Positions 9,412-17,736 of a stretch of DNA of 64,000 nt are shown here, one piece after another (positions within the stretch are counted from its first letter, which is position 1; each line of letters begins with the position of its first letter). The stretch is from contig NZ_JAFBBZ010000001.1 in NCBI RefSeq assembly GCF_016907435.1, positions 3,224,001 to 3,288,000 on the forward strand. The letters run 5' to 3'. The stretch comes from Nocardioides salarius. GTDB taxonomy: Bacteria; Actinomycetota; Actinomycetes; Propionibacteriales; Nocardioidaceae. Under the pieces are notes generated by a model, which was not told where the DNA came from, ran no database searches, and saw nothing but the letters and a program-made list of their open reading frames with translations. The translations under genes were made by a program, and so were the position numbers.

Positions 9412-10515
9412 ATGAGCGGCACTGCCACCGAACCTATCGTCCCCACCCCCGACCAGGTCGCCCGCGCGCCCAAGGTCGTCCTGCACGACCACCTCGACGG
9501 CGGGCTGCGCCCGGCGACGATCCTCGAGCTGGCCCACGAGGTGGGCCACGAGCTGCCGGCGGGCACCGTCGAGTCGCTCGCGCGCTGGTTCGCGGAGTCG
9601 GCCGACTCGGGGTCGCTGGAGCGCTACCTCGAGACCTTCGCCCACACGGTCGCGGTGATGCAGACGGCGCCGGCGCTGACCCGGGTGGCCCGCGAGTTCG
9701 TCGAGGACCTGGTCGCCGACGGGGTCGTCTACGCCGAGGTGCGCTACGCCCCCGAGCAGCACGTCGAGGAGGGGCTGAGCCTCGACGAGGTGGTCGCCGC
9801 GGTGCAGCAGGGCATGGACGAGGCGGTCGTCGCCGCAGACGGCGCGATCGTGGTGCGCCAGCTGCTGACGGCGATGCGCCACCAGGCCCGGTCGATGGAG
9901 ATCGCCGAGCTCGCGGTGGCCTGGCGCGACCGCGGCGTGGCCGGCTTCGACATCGCCGGCGCCGAAGCCGGCTACCCCCCGACCCGCCACCTCGACGCCT
10001 TCGAGTACCTCCAGCGCGAGAACGGGCACTTCACCATCCACGCCGGCGAGGCCTTCGGGCTGCCCTCGATCTGGCAGGCGCTGCAGTGGTGCGGGGCCGA
10101 CCGGCTCGGGCACGGTGTGCGCATCGTCGACGACATCGAGGTCGCGGGCGACGGCAGCGTCAAGCTGGGCCGGCTGGCGGCGTACGTGCGCGACCGGCGG
10201 GTGCCGCTCGAGCTGTGCCCGGCCAGCAACGTGCAGACCGGGGCGGCGACCTCGATCGCCGAGCACCCGATCGGGCTGCTGACGCGGCTGCGCTTCCGGG
10301 TCACGGTCAACACCGACAACCGGCTGATGTCGGACACGTCGATGACCAAGGAGATGACCGCGCTCGTCGACGCGTTCGGCTACACCCTCGACGACCTGCG
10401 CTGGTTCACGATCAACGCGATGAAGTCGGCCTTCCTGCCCTTCGACGAGCGGCTGGCGATCATCGACGAGGTCATCAAGCCCGGGTACGCCGCCCTGGCC
10501 GCGGAGGGCGCATGA
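9412..10515 (+). CDS. add: Adenosine deaminase
   Basis: 367-residue metal-dependent amidohydrolase deaminating adenosine and deoxyadenosine to inosine forms. Zinc ligands are seen in HDHLDGG near the N-terminus and HAGEAFG in the middle. The C-terminal [11 protein letters not shown] corresponds to the conserved Asp-Asp region, with the second Asp as Asn, as in several actinobacterial homologues. GAGGAT six bases before the ATG suggests a leaderless transcript. Its products would be substrates for the purine nucleoside phosphorylase encoded at 30170-31009. Confidence 0.94.
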   Translation: MSGTATEPIVPTPDQVARAPKVVLHDHLDGGLRPATILELAHEVGHELPAGTVESLARWFAESADSGSLERYLETFAHTVAVMQTAPALTRVAREFVEDLVADGVVYAEVRYAPEQHVEEGLSLDEVVAAVQQGMDEAVVAADGAIVVRQLLTAMRHQARSMEIAELAVAWRDRGVAGFDIAGAEAGYPPTRHLDAFEYLQRENGHFTIHAGEAFGLPSIWQALQWCGADRLGHGVRIVDDIEVAGDGSVKLGRLAAYVRDRRVPLELCPASNVQTGAATSIAEHPIGLLTRLRFRVTVNTDNRLMSDTSMTKEMTALVDAFGYTLDDLRWFTINAMKSAFLPFDERLAIIDEVIKPGYAALAAEGA

Positions 10516-10973
10516 GCCTCGCGCTGAGCGTGGTGATGCTGGGCGCCGCGGTGCTGGCGCTGCTCGCCGGCGTGGTCCTGGCCGCCCGCGGCCTGCACCA
10601 GCGTCGCGAGGCTGCTGGCTTCGGCGAGCGCTCCGAGCCGACCACGGCCGAGGTGCTCGAGTCGCTGCCCAAGGACGTGGCGATGGCCGGCGAGCCGGTC
10701 ACCATCTACTACCAGCAGCTGCGCTACCGCGCCGGTGAGCGCGACGTCGAGGCGCAGACCATGACCGGCGTCGAGCCGCCCGTGCCGCACGTGGGGGAGC
10801 AGGTCGAGGTCCGCTACGACCCCCGCCACCCCTCGCGCGTCGTGCTCGCCAGCGCCGACCCCACTGCCGGCGCCGGCGCCACCTCCCTCGCCCTGGCCCG
10901 CATCATGCTCGGCCTGGGCATGTCGCTGCCCGTCGCCTGGGTCGTCATCCTCGGCATCGCCCGCACGCTGTAG
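10512..10973 (+). CDS. DUF3592-like membrane protein
   Basis: 153 residues with one N-terminal membrane helix (about 4-26), an extracytoplasmic beta-rich region containing [13 protein letters not shown], and a second C-terminal helix (about 125-150). The VRYDP-P pattern is typical of DUF3592 proteins, whose function is unknown. Its ATG lies in an ATGA overlap with the adenosine deaminase stop, so the two are translationally coupled. The coupling gives no clear functional clue. Confidence 0.82.
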   Translation: MSLALSVVMLGAAVLALLAGVVLAARGLHQRREAAGFGERSEPTTAEVLESLPKDVAMAGEPVTIYYQQLRYRAGERDVEAQTMTGVEPPVPHVGEQVEVRYDPRHPSRVVLASADPTAGAGATSLALARIMLGLGMSLPVAWVVILGIARTL

Positions 10974-11011
10974 CGGCCGCCGCGTCGGGGGCGGCGTGCT
11001 GACGGCCGAGC

Positions 11012-11076
11012 AGTCACTTTTGCACCACCGACAGGTCAGTTCTGCACCATCGACCAGTCGCTTTCGCACCCTCGAG
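11012..11076. repeat. Three 22-base direct repeats upstream of DUF222/HNH gene
   Basis: Three imperfect copies start at 11012, 11034 and 11056, exactly 22 bases apart. The shared core is (A/G)GTC(A/G)-TT-(T/C)GCACC followed by tCGA. The copies sit on the same helical face about 90-150 bases before a leaderless start. They could be operator sites; they could also be remnants of a transposed sequence. No further copies were seen elsewhere in the window. Confidence 0.75.
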
Positions 11077-11161
11077 AAGGTCTCGAAGAAAGTTTCGATC
11101 TGCCTGTGGAAAATGGCTTCTGACCTGGTGCTTTGTCGGTGGGCCCTGAGATACTTTACTC

Positions 11162-12433
11162 ATGTCCACCACCGCGGCGCACCCCATCGGAGGTGCTGTC
11201 GCGCGGGTGCACGCCGCGCTCGACGAGGTGGCCGGTACGCCGGCGTGGTCGATGAGCCAGGCCGCAACAGCAGAAGCGCTGGTCGAGATCGCTCGGGCCG
11301 AGGCTCGGTTGGTCGAGCTGCGATCCCGGACCCTGGCGCACGCGGAGGCCGTGGCGGTGGCGGAGACGAATGCGTCGCCGTCGGTGGCGGTGTGGCACTC
11401 CAACGCGACGCGGTCGACGAAGCGCGAGTCGTTCCGCCAGGTGCGTCTGGCAGCGGGTCTGGATCGGTACGACCTGGTGCGGGAGGCACTGGGGCGTGGC
11501 GATGTCATCGCGGAGCAGGCGTCGGTGATCTGCACGGCTCTTGACGAGCTGCCCGACGACCTCGAGCCGTCGATCTTGGAGCAGGCGACCAAGGCGCTGG
11601 TCGCGTTCGCGGAGGTACACGACGCGAAGGCGCTGCGGGTGCTGGGCCGTCGGATCCTCGAGGTCGTCGCACCCGAGGTGGCCGAGGCCTGGGAGGCCGA
11701 ACAGCTCGCGAAGGAAGAACGCGAGGCGGAGAAGTCGGCGGTGTTCCGGATGCGCGAGGACGGCCACGGCCGGATCAAGGGCTCGTTCACGGTGCCGATG
11801 CTGGCCGGGCAGATGCTGGAGCGGGCGCTGCTGGCGTTCGCTGCCCCGAAGCACCAGATCGCCACCCGCGCCGCCGCCGATGAAGGCGAGCACGAAGAGC
11901 AGGCGCCGGTGCCGGTACGCCGGCCCACCGCCCAGCGGTTGGGCGCGGCGTTCGTGGAGCTCGTCGAGCGGCTCGACCCCCACGACCTGCCGAAGGCGGG
12001 CGGGGTGAACGCGACCGTCGTGGTGACGATGACCCTCGACTCGCTCAAGGACGGCCTGGCGGCCGCCACTCTCGACACCGGTGACCGGCTCAGCGCCGCC
12101 ACCGCACGCCGCCTGGCCTGCGAGGCCGGCGTCGTCCCCGTCGTGCTGGGCGGCAAGAGCCAGCCACTCGACGTGGGCCGTGCGAAGCGGTACTTCAGTC
12201 CCGCGCAGCGGGTCGCGATGGGTATCCGTGACGGTGGCTGCACCGCACGGGGCTGTGACGCCCCACCGGCGATGTGTCACGCCCACCACGACGACCCGTG
12301 GTCGTGCCACGGCCACACCGACCTCGACCGCGGGCGGCTGTTGTGTCCCTACCACCACCGCCGGATCCACAATCCCGAGTACGAGAGCGACGTCGGCGCC
12401 GACAACCAGGTCACCTTCCACCGACGAGCCTAG
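11162..12433 (+). CDS. DUF222/HNH (13E12-family) protein, copy 1
   Basis: 423 residues. The N-terminal DUF222 region is helical and rich in Ala and Glu. The C-terminus carries an HNH-type zinc-binding nuclease motif: CTARGC, then CHAHHDDPW, then LLCPYHHRRIHN. This is the REP13E12-like family, abundant in Nocardioides and Mycobacterium, often multi-copy and of uncertain role; in M. tuberculosis the repeats serve as phage integration sites. The start follows GATACT and six bases, which fits a leaderless promoter. Upstream lie three 22-base repeats. A second member is at 53739-55052. Confidence 0.92.
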   Translation: MSTTAAHPIGGAVARVHAALDEVAGTPAWSMSQAATAEALVEIARAEARLVELRSRTLAHAEAVAVAETNASPSVAVWHSNATRSTKRESFRQVRLAAGLDRYDLVREALGRGDVIAEQASVICTALDELPDDLEPSILEQATKALVAFAEVHDAKALRVLGRRILEVVAPEVAEAWEAEQLAKEEREAEKSAVFRMREDGHGRIKGSFTVPMLAGQMLERALLAFAAPKHQIATRAAADEGEHEEQAPVPVRRPTAQRLGAAFVELVERLDPHDLPKAGGVNATVVVTMTLDSLKDGLAAATLDTGDRLSAATARRLACEAGVVPVVLGGKSQPLDVGRAKRYFSPAQRVAMGIRDGGCTARGCDAPPAMCHAHHDDPWSCHGHTDLDRGRLLCPYHHRRIHNPEYESDVGADNQVTFHRRA

Positions 12434-12444
12434 GAGAGGACGCC

Positions 12445-13008
12445 TCAGCCGGCGAGCCGGCGTGGGGTGACAACGAACCACGGCGTGCGCCAGCGCCCGA
12501 ACGGCAGCCGGCCGGTCTCGAACGCCTCCCGGGTCACGCGCATCGTCGCGCCGCGCGCGGGGTCCCACACCAGCAGGTGCTCACCATCGGCACCGACCAC
12601 CAGCACCACGTGGCGCGGCAGCAGCCGGGAGCCGACGTACAGCGGCAGCGGCACGCCCAGGCCCGCCAGCACCAGCAGCGAGTCGAACGTCCCGGGTCCA
12701 CCGCCGTGGCGGACCAGCCGGGTGCGCCACCGCCCACCGGGCCGGCGCCCCAGCCGCCGCCCGACCGCCCACGGGGGAGTGCCCAGCAGTCGCGGCCACG
12801 GCACCCCCACCCGGCCGGCGTCCCGCAGCCCGGTCACCTCGCGGTGCGTGCGTTGCACCTCGGCGGGCCAGAGGCCGGGGTCGGCGCGCAGCCGGGCGTC
12901 GTACGACGCGTCGGTGAGCATCGTCGCCACGACCAGGCAGGCGGCGCCGCAGGAGCGCTGGTCGGGCTGGCGGTGCGGCCAGCGCCCGCCAGCCACGGAG
13001 TCAGACAC
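12445..13008 (-). CDS. Papain-like (C39-like) cysteine-peptidase-fold protein
   Basis: 187 residues. A papain-like triad is readable: QRSCGAAC near residue 15 (oxyanion Gln and nucleophile Cys), RHVVLVVG (His) and VWDPARG (Asp), in the order of C39 and related peptidases. There is no signal peptide or transmembrane helix, so it probably acts in the cytosol. The GTG start at 13008 lies inside the end of the upstream uridine-kinase-like gene (8-base overlap), making it the last gene of the deoC operon. Substrate unknown. Confidence 0.72.
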   Translation of the reverse strand: MSDSVAGGRWPHRQPDQRSCGAACLVVATMLTDASYDARLRADPGLWPAEVQRTHREVTGLRDAGRVGVPWPRLLGTPPWAVGRRLGRRPGGRWRTRLVRHGGGPGTFDSLLVLAGLGVPLPLYVGSRLLPRHVVLVVGADGEHLLVWDPARGATMRVTREAFETGRLPFGRWRTPWFVVTPRRLAG

Positions 13009-13615
13009 GGTCGGGGCGCAGCGCCGCGACCTGCGCGAGCGCCTCGGTCGGCGAGACCGGCTCGCAGCCCTTCGCCACCGCGTCGGCGACCACACCGCGC
13101 TGGGCGCGGGCCAGGGCCAGCCCGCGGCGCACCAGCACCAGCGGCGGCTTGCGCCGCTCGCGCAGGTCGCGGGTCAGCCGCAGCCAGAACGTGCGCGCCG
13201 TGCTGCGCCTGATGCAGTACGCCGCTCCCAGCAGGCCGGCGACGCGCGCCGGCTCCACCACGTCGGGCGCGAAGATGCCCTCGGCCACGAAGAGCGGGGC
13301 CCCGCCCAGGTCGACCGGGCGCCACCCGGTGCGGCCGTTGCGCGCGATCTCGTAGATCGGCACCTCGGCGCGGCCGGTCTCGCACAGCTCGCGCATGGTC
13401 GCCAGGGCGTCGGCCGGGAGCCACGAGTCGGGGTGGTCCCAGTCGACGATCCCGGCGTTGGGGCCCTCGGTGATGCGGGGCAGCGTCGGGTCGTCGCCGT
13501 CCTTGTAGAAGTCGTCGAGGCGCAGCACCGGCAGGCCGAGGCGTTCGGCGAGCCGGGACTTGCCCGACCCCGAGGGGCCGGCCAGGACGATGACCTGGGC
13601 GAGCAGGGCGCTCAC
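13001..13615 (-). CDS. Uridine-kinase-like P-loop kinase
   Basis: 204-residue cytosolic P-loop kinase. It has Walker A GPSGSGKS (residues about 13-20), the acidic LRLDDFYKDGDD and DWDHPDSW, all characteristic of the uridine kinase/phosphoribulokinase family. It would phosphorylate a nucleoside or sugar, in keeping with the operon. The GTG start overlaps the preceding aldehyde-dehydrogenase-like stop as GTGA, and its own end overlaps the papain-like gene. Exact substrate not proven. Confidence 0.85.
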   Translation of the reverse strand: MSALLAQVIVLAGPSGSGKSRLAERLGLPVLRLDDFYKDGDDPTLPRITEGPNAGIVDWDHPDSWLPADALATMRELCETGRAEVPIYEIARNGRTGWRPVDLGGAPLFVAEGIFAPDVVEPARVAGLLGAAYCIRRSTARTFWLRLTRDLRERRKPPLVLVRRGLALARAQRGVVADAVAKGCEPVSPTEALAQVAALRPDRV

Positions 13616-14484
13616 ACCCCCATGGGGTGCCAGACCGTCTTGGTCTCCAGGAACGCCGTCATCGGCTCGAGGCCGGGCTCGGCGCTCCAGTCGGGCTCGG
13701 CGGCGGGCGCGCGGCGCACCCGCTTGAGGTTGTCGGCGGCCGCGACCTCGAGGTCGGTGGCCAGGGCGGCGTCACCCGCGACCCCGGTCAGGTCGATGGC
13801 GTTGACGTCCATGTGGGCGGCCAGCCACGGCGCCACGGTGGCCGCCTTGCCGGTCAGGACGTTGACCACGCCGCCGGGCACGTCGCTGGTGGCGAGCACC
13901 TCGGCGAGGTTCACCGCGGGCAGCGGGCGCGAGTAGGAGGAGACCAGCACGGCGGTGTTGCCGCTGACGATCACCGGCGCCAGCACCGAGACCAGGCCCA
14001 GCAGCGAGGAGCGCTCGGGGGCGAGCACCGCCACGACACCGGTCGGCTCGGGGGTGGAGAGGTTGAAGAAAGGCCCGGCGACGGGGTTGGCGTTGCCGAC
14101 CACCTGGGCGAGCTTGTCGGCCCACCCGGCGTACCAGACCCAGCGGTCGACGGCCTCGTCGACGACCCGCTCGGCCTTGCTGCCCGAGAGGCCCTCGGAC
14201 TGCTGGACGGCCTGCACGAACTGCGGGCGGCGGTCCTCCATCACCTCGGCGACGCGGTAGAGGATCTGCGCCCGGTTGTAGGCGGCGCGCCCGGCCCAGC
14301 CGGCCTGGGCCTTGCGGGCGGCGCCCAGGGCGTCGCGGGCGTCCTTGCGCGAGGCGAGGGCGGCGTTGGCCACGAAGGCCCCCTTGTGGTCGTTGACGAC
14401 GTAGGAGTAGCCCGACTCCGAGCGGGGGAAGGCCCCGCCGATGAAGAGCTTGTAGGTCTTGCGGACGTCGATGCGGCTGCTCAC
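13612..14484 (-). CDS. Short aldehyde-dehydrogenase-family protein without catalytic domain
   Basis: 290 residues, against about 480 for a normal aldehyde dehydrogenase. It aligns by eye with the N-terminal, NAD-binding part (KLFIGGAFPRSESG, GVVAVLAPERSSLLG, VVNVLTGKA) and stops before the catalytic segment. It contains no cysteine at all, and the usual cofactor-binding KPAE is replaced by SSYSRP. It is therefore probably a pseudo-enzyme or a partner of the full-length dehydrogenase. The GTG start overlaps that gene's stop as GTGA. Similar short homologues are common beside deoC in actinobacteria, as far as I recall. Confidence 0.88.
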   Translation of the reverse strand: MSSRIDVRKTYKLFIGGAFPRSESGYSYVVNDHKGAFVANAALASRKDARDALGAARKAQAGWAGRAAYNRAQILYRVAEVMEDRRPQFVQAVQQSEGLSGSKAERVVDEAVDRWVWYAGWADKLAQVVGNANPVAGPFFNLSTPEPTGVVAVLAPERSSLLGLVSVLAPVIVSGNTAVLVSSYSRPLPAVNLAEVLATSDVPGGVVNVLTGKAATVAPWLAAHMDVNAIDLTGVAGDAALATDLEVAAADNLKRVRRAPAAEPDWSAEPGLEPMTAFLETKTVWHPMGV

Positions 14485-15917
14485 GCGTCGGCTCCCTTCA
14501 GGTAGGCGGCGAGGCCGTGGCGCCCGCCCTCGCGGCCGTAGCCCGACTCCTTGTAGCCGCCGAAGGGGCTGGTGGGGTCGAACTTGTTGAACGTGTTGGC
14601 CCAGACCACGCCGGCGCGCAGGCGCCCGGCGATGTCGAGGATGCGCGAGCCCTTGTCGGTCCAGATCCCGGCCGACAGCCCGTACGGCGTGTTGTTGGCC
14701 TTCTCGACCGCCTCGCTGGGGGTGCGGAAGGTGAGCACCGACAGCACGGGGCCGAAGATCTCCTCGCGCGCGATCCGGTGCGCCTGGCTGACCCCGGTGA
14801 AGACCGTGGGCGGGAACCAGAAGCCGTTGGCGGGCAGCTCGCACTCGGGCGACCAGCGCCCGGCGCCCTCGGCCTCGCCGATGTCGGAGAGCTCGTGGAT
14901 GCGGGCGAGCTGGGCGGCGGAGTTGATGGCGCCCACGTCGGTGTTCTTGTCGAGCGGGTCGCCCAGGCGCAGCGTCGACATCCGGCGCTTGAGGCGCTCG
15001 AGCACCTCGTCGGCCACCGACTCCTGCACCAGCAGCCGCGAGCCGGCGCAGCACACGTGGCCCTGGTTGAAGAAGATGCCGTTGACGATGCCCTCGACCG
15101 CCTGGTCCATCGGTGCGTCGTCGAAGACGATGTTGGCGGCCTTGCCGCCCAGCTCGAGGGTCACCTTCTTGTTGCTGCCGGCCACGGTGCGGGCGATGGC
15201 CTTGCCGACGCCGGTGGAGCCGGTGAAGGCGACCTTGTCGATGCCCGGGTGGCCCACGAGCGTCTCGCCGGTGGCGCCGGCGCCGGTGATGATGTTGACC
15301 ACGCCCAGGGGCAGGTCGGCCTGCTGGCAGATCTCGGCGAAGAGCAGCGCCGTCAGCGGCGTCGTCTCGGCCGGCTTGAGCACCACGGTGTTGCCGCAGG
15401 CCAGGGCCGGGGCGATCTTCCAGGCCAGCATCAGCAGCGGGAAGTTCCACGGGATGACCTGGCCGGCGACGCCGAGCGGGGTGCTGCCGTAGCCGGAGTG
15501 CTCGAGCTTGTCGGCCCAGCCGGCGTAGTAGAAGAAGAACGCGGCCGCGGTCGGCACGTCGACGTCGCGCGACTCCTTGATCGGCTTGCCGTTGTCGATC
15601 GTCTCCAGGACCGAGATCTCGCGGGCGCGCTCCTGCAGGATGCGCGCGATCCGGTAGAGGTACTTGGCGCGCTCGCGCCCGGGCATCGGGCCCCAGACCT
15701 TGTCGTAGGCCTTGCGGGCGGCCTTGACCGCGGCGTCGACGTCGGAGGCGTCGGCCTCGGCGACCTCGGCGAGCACCTCCTCGGTGGCCGGGTTGACCGT
15801 CTTGAAGGGGGTGCCGTGGCCGTCGGTGAACTCGCCGTTGACGAAGAGCCCGTAGGAGCCCTTGATGTCGACGATCGAGCGGGACTCGGGGGCGGGGGCG
15901 TACTCGAAGATGCTCAT
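14481..15917 (-). CDS. Aldehyde dehydrogenase (deoxyribose pathway)
   Basis: 478-residue NAD(P)-dependent aldehyde dehydrogenase. Visible are the cofactor motif VIPWNFPLLM, VLKPAETTPLTA, the glycine motif FTGSTGVGKAIA, the catalytic Glu in TLELGGKAANIV and the nucleophile in GHVCCAGSR. It starts four bases after the deoC stop. DeoC releases acetaldehyde, so oxidation of acetaldehyde to acetate is the likely role; this is inferred from position. Downstream it is coupled to the short cysteine-free homologue. Confidence 0.93.
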   Translation of the reverse strand: MSIFEYAPAPESRSIVDIKGSYGLFVNGEFTDGHGTPFKTVNPATEEVLAEVAEADASDVDAAVKAARKAYDKVWGPMPGRERAKYLYRIARILQERAREISVLETIDNGKPIKESRDVDVPTAAAFFFYYAGWADKLEHSGYGSTPLGVAGQVIPWNFPLLMLAWKIAPALACGNTVVLKPAETTPLTALLFAEICQQADLPLGVVNIITGAGATGETLVGHPGIDKVAFTGSTGVGKAIARTVAGSNKKVTLELGGKAANIVFDDAPMDQAVEGIVNGIFFNQGHVCCAGSRLLVQESVADEVLERLKRRMSTLRLGDPLDKNTDVGAINSAAQLARIHELSDIGEAEGAGRWSPECELPANGFWFPPTVFTGVSQAHRIAREEIFGPVLSVLTFRTPSEAVEKANNTPYGLSAGIWTDKGSRILDIAGRLRAGVVWANTFNKFDPTSPFGGYKESGYGREGGRHGLAAYLKGADA

Positions 15918-15921
15918 GCGA

Positions 15922-16917
15922 TCAGTCCAGGGTGAAGTAGTCGGGGCCGGAGTAGCGGCCGGTGCGCATCTTGGTGCGCTGCATCAGCAGGTCGTTGAGC
16001 AGCGTGGAGGCCCCGAAGCGGAACCAGTCGGGGTCGAGCCAGTCGGGGCCGGCGACCTCGTTGACGGTCACCAGGTACTTGATCGCGTCCTTGGCGGTGC
16101 GGATGCCGCCGGCGGGCTTGACGCCCACCATCTGCCCGGTCGCCGCGCGCCAGTCGCGCACCGCCTCGAGCATGATCATGGTCACCGGCAGGGTCGCTGC
16201 CGGCTGGGTCTTGCCGGTGGAGGTCTTGATGAAGTGGCCGCCGGCCATCATCGCCAGCCACGAGGCACGACGGACGTTGTCGTAGGTCTGCAGCTCGCCG
16301 GTCTCGAAGATGACCTTGAGGTGCGCGGGCCCGCAGGCCTCCTTGACCGCCACGATCTCCTCGAAGACCTCGAGGTAGCGACCCGAGAGGAACGCGCCAC
16401 GGTCGATGACCATGTCGATCTCGTCGGCGCCGGCCGCGACGGCGTCGCGGGTGTCGGCGAGCTTGATCTCGCGCGAGGCGCGGCCGCTGGGGAACGCGGT
16501 GGCCACGGCGGCGACGTGGACGCCGCTGTCGCCGAGGGTCCGGCGGGCGGTCGCCGCCAGGTCGCCGTACACGCACACGGCCGCGACCGACGGGCAGGTC
16601 GGGTCGGCGGGGTCGGGGCGCACGGCCTTGGAGGCCAGCGCGCGGACCTTGCCGTCGGTGTCGGCCCCCTCGAGGGTGGTCAGGTCGACCATCCGGATGG
16701 CCAGGTCGAGCGCCTGCGCCTTCGCGGTCGTCTTGATCGACCGCGTGCCGAGCGAGGCGGCGCGGGCGTCGGCGCCGACCTGGTCGACTCCGGGCAGACC
16801 GTGCAGGAACCGGCGCAGGGAGGCGTCGGAGCGGGTGACGTCCGAGAAGTCCCCGCCGGGTGCGGAGCCGGTGGCGGCGGTGGCGGCCGGGGCGTCCGTG
16901 GTGGGCGTGGTGGGCAT
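15922..16917 (-). CDS. deoC: Deoxyribose-phosphate aldolase
   Basis: 331 residues, class I aldolase splitting 2-deoxyribose-5-phosphate into glyceraldehyde-3-phosphate and acetaldehyde. The Schiff-base lysine is in FIKTSTGK and the second lysine in VGVKPAGGIRT; the catalytic Asp region is EIDMVIDRGAF. The ATG at 16917 is preceded by TATGCT and six bases, so the mRNA is probably leaderless. It heads a five-gene minus-strand operon (deoC, two aldehyde dehydrogenase homologues, kinase, papain-like protein) and is divergent from a PH-domain gene. Confidence 0.95.
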   Translation of the reverse strand: MPTTPTTDAPAATAATGSAPGGDFSDVTRSDASLRRFLHGLPGVDQVGADARAASLGTRSIKTTAKAQALDLAIRMVDLTTLEGADTDGKVRALASKAVRPDPADPTCPSVAAVCVYGDLAATARRTLGDSGVHVAAVATAFPSGRASREIKLADTRDAVAAGADEIDMVIDRGAFLSGRYLEVFEEIVAVKEACGPAHLKVIFETGELQTYDNVRRASWLAMMAGGHFIKTSTGKTQPAATLPVTMIMLEAVRDWRAATGQMVGVKPAGGIRTAKDAIKYLVTVNEVAGPDWLDPDWFRFGASTLLNDLLMQRTKMRTGRYSGPDYFTLD

Positions 16918-16998
16918 TGGACCAGCATAGGGTTGGCGGCCGACGGCGCCACAACCGTCGGATCGCACGTGCACGCCCCACGACAGGAGCACCCCCGG

Positions 16999-17625
16999 AT
17001 GAGCGCCCCGCAGGAGTACGTCGAGGTCTTCAAGCCGACCAGCGGTCGCATCCTCGGCGTGGTCGGCGTGCTGGTCTGCGCCGGGGTGGTCGCGATCGCC
17101 CTGGTCGACCCCGGTTCCGGCATCGGGGTGACGGGCATCGCGGTGGCGGTGCTCGTCGGGGTGCTGGTGCACGGCTCGATGCTCAAGCCGCTCGTGCGCG
17201 CCACCGACGACGAGCTCGAGCTGGTCAACCTCTTCGAGACCGTGCGGCTGCCGCTGGCGGCGGTCGAGTCGGTCGTGGTGCGCCAGGTGCTGGCCGTCCG
17301 GGTCGGTGACAAGCGCTACGTCTCCCCGGCGGTGGGGCGCACCTTCCGCCAGGCGCTGCGCAAGCCCCGATCGACCCGCGAGCTGGCGATGACCCCGGTG
17401 CCCGGCGAGGGTCTGGTCGCCGAGGAGGGCATGAGCTACGCCGACTACGTCGAGGACCGGCTGCGCGAGATGGCCGCGGGCGCCCGCAGCCGGCGCCGCG
17501 TCAAGATCGCCAGCCCCGAGCAGGCCGCCCTGGCCGCCGACGTCGTACGCCGCCCGGCGCTGGTGCAGATCGGCCTCGTGGTCGCCGCCGGGCTGGTCGC
17601 GCTGCTCAGCCTGGTGCTGGGGTAG
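16999..17625 (+). CDS. Membrane protein with bacterial PH-like domain
   Basis: 208 residues. Two membrane helices lie near the N-terminus (about 18-55), a PH-like beta domain in the middle (DELELVNLFETVRLPLAAV), and a final helix at about 187-207. Family function is unknown. AGGAG precedes the ATG at good spacing. It is divergent from deoC and ends just before a perfect 30-base hairpin. Confidence 0.8.
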   Translation: MSAPQEYVEVFKPTSGRILGVVGVLVCAGVVAIALVDPGSGIGVTGIAVAVLVGVLVHGSMLKPLVRATDDELELVNLFETVRLPLAAVESVVVRQVLAVRVGDKRYVSPAVGRTFRQALRKPRSTRELAMTPVPGEGLVAEEGMSYADYVEDRLREMAAGARSRRRVKIASPEQAALAADVVRRPALVQIGLVVAAGLVALLSLVLG

Positions 17626-17637
17626 TCACCGGCCCTG

Positions 17638-17667
17638 CATGAGTCCCCGGCCGGCCGGGGACTCATG
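17638..17667. terminator. Perfect 30-base palindrome between convergent genes
   Basis: A perfect inverted repeat with 15-base arms (arm reads CATGAGTCCCCGGCC) lies 12 bases after the PH-domain stop and about 70 bases after the pmmB stop on the other strand. It fits a bidirectional terminator of the GC-hairpin type used by actinobacteria, which often lacks a U-tract. Confidence 0.75.
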
Positions 17668-17717
17668 CGCTTGTCAGGGGTTGCAACACCCATCAAGCGC
17701 AGGACTTCCCTGACAAG
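17667..17717. terminator. Two mutually exclusive hairpins after pmmB
   Basis: GCGCTTG (17667-17673) pairs with CAAGCGC (17694-17700), while the overlapping CTTGTCAGGG (17670-17679) pairs with CCCTGACAAG (17708-17717). The two stems share bases, so only one can form at a time. They lie immediately beyond the 30-base palindrome, before it in pmmB transcription. They may be part of a compound terminator or an RNA switch. Confidence 0.55.
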
Positions 17718-17736
17718 TCCGCCGCCGGCGGGCCGG

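Noticed and set aside
11012-11076. Possible CRISPR array
   Set aside because: The 22-base units are directly adjacent with no spacers, only three copies exist, and no cas gene is present.
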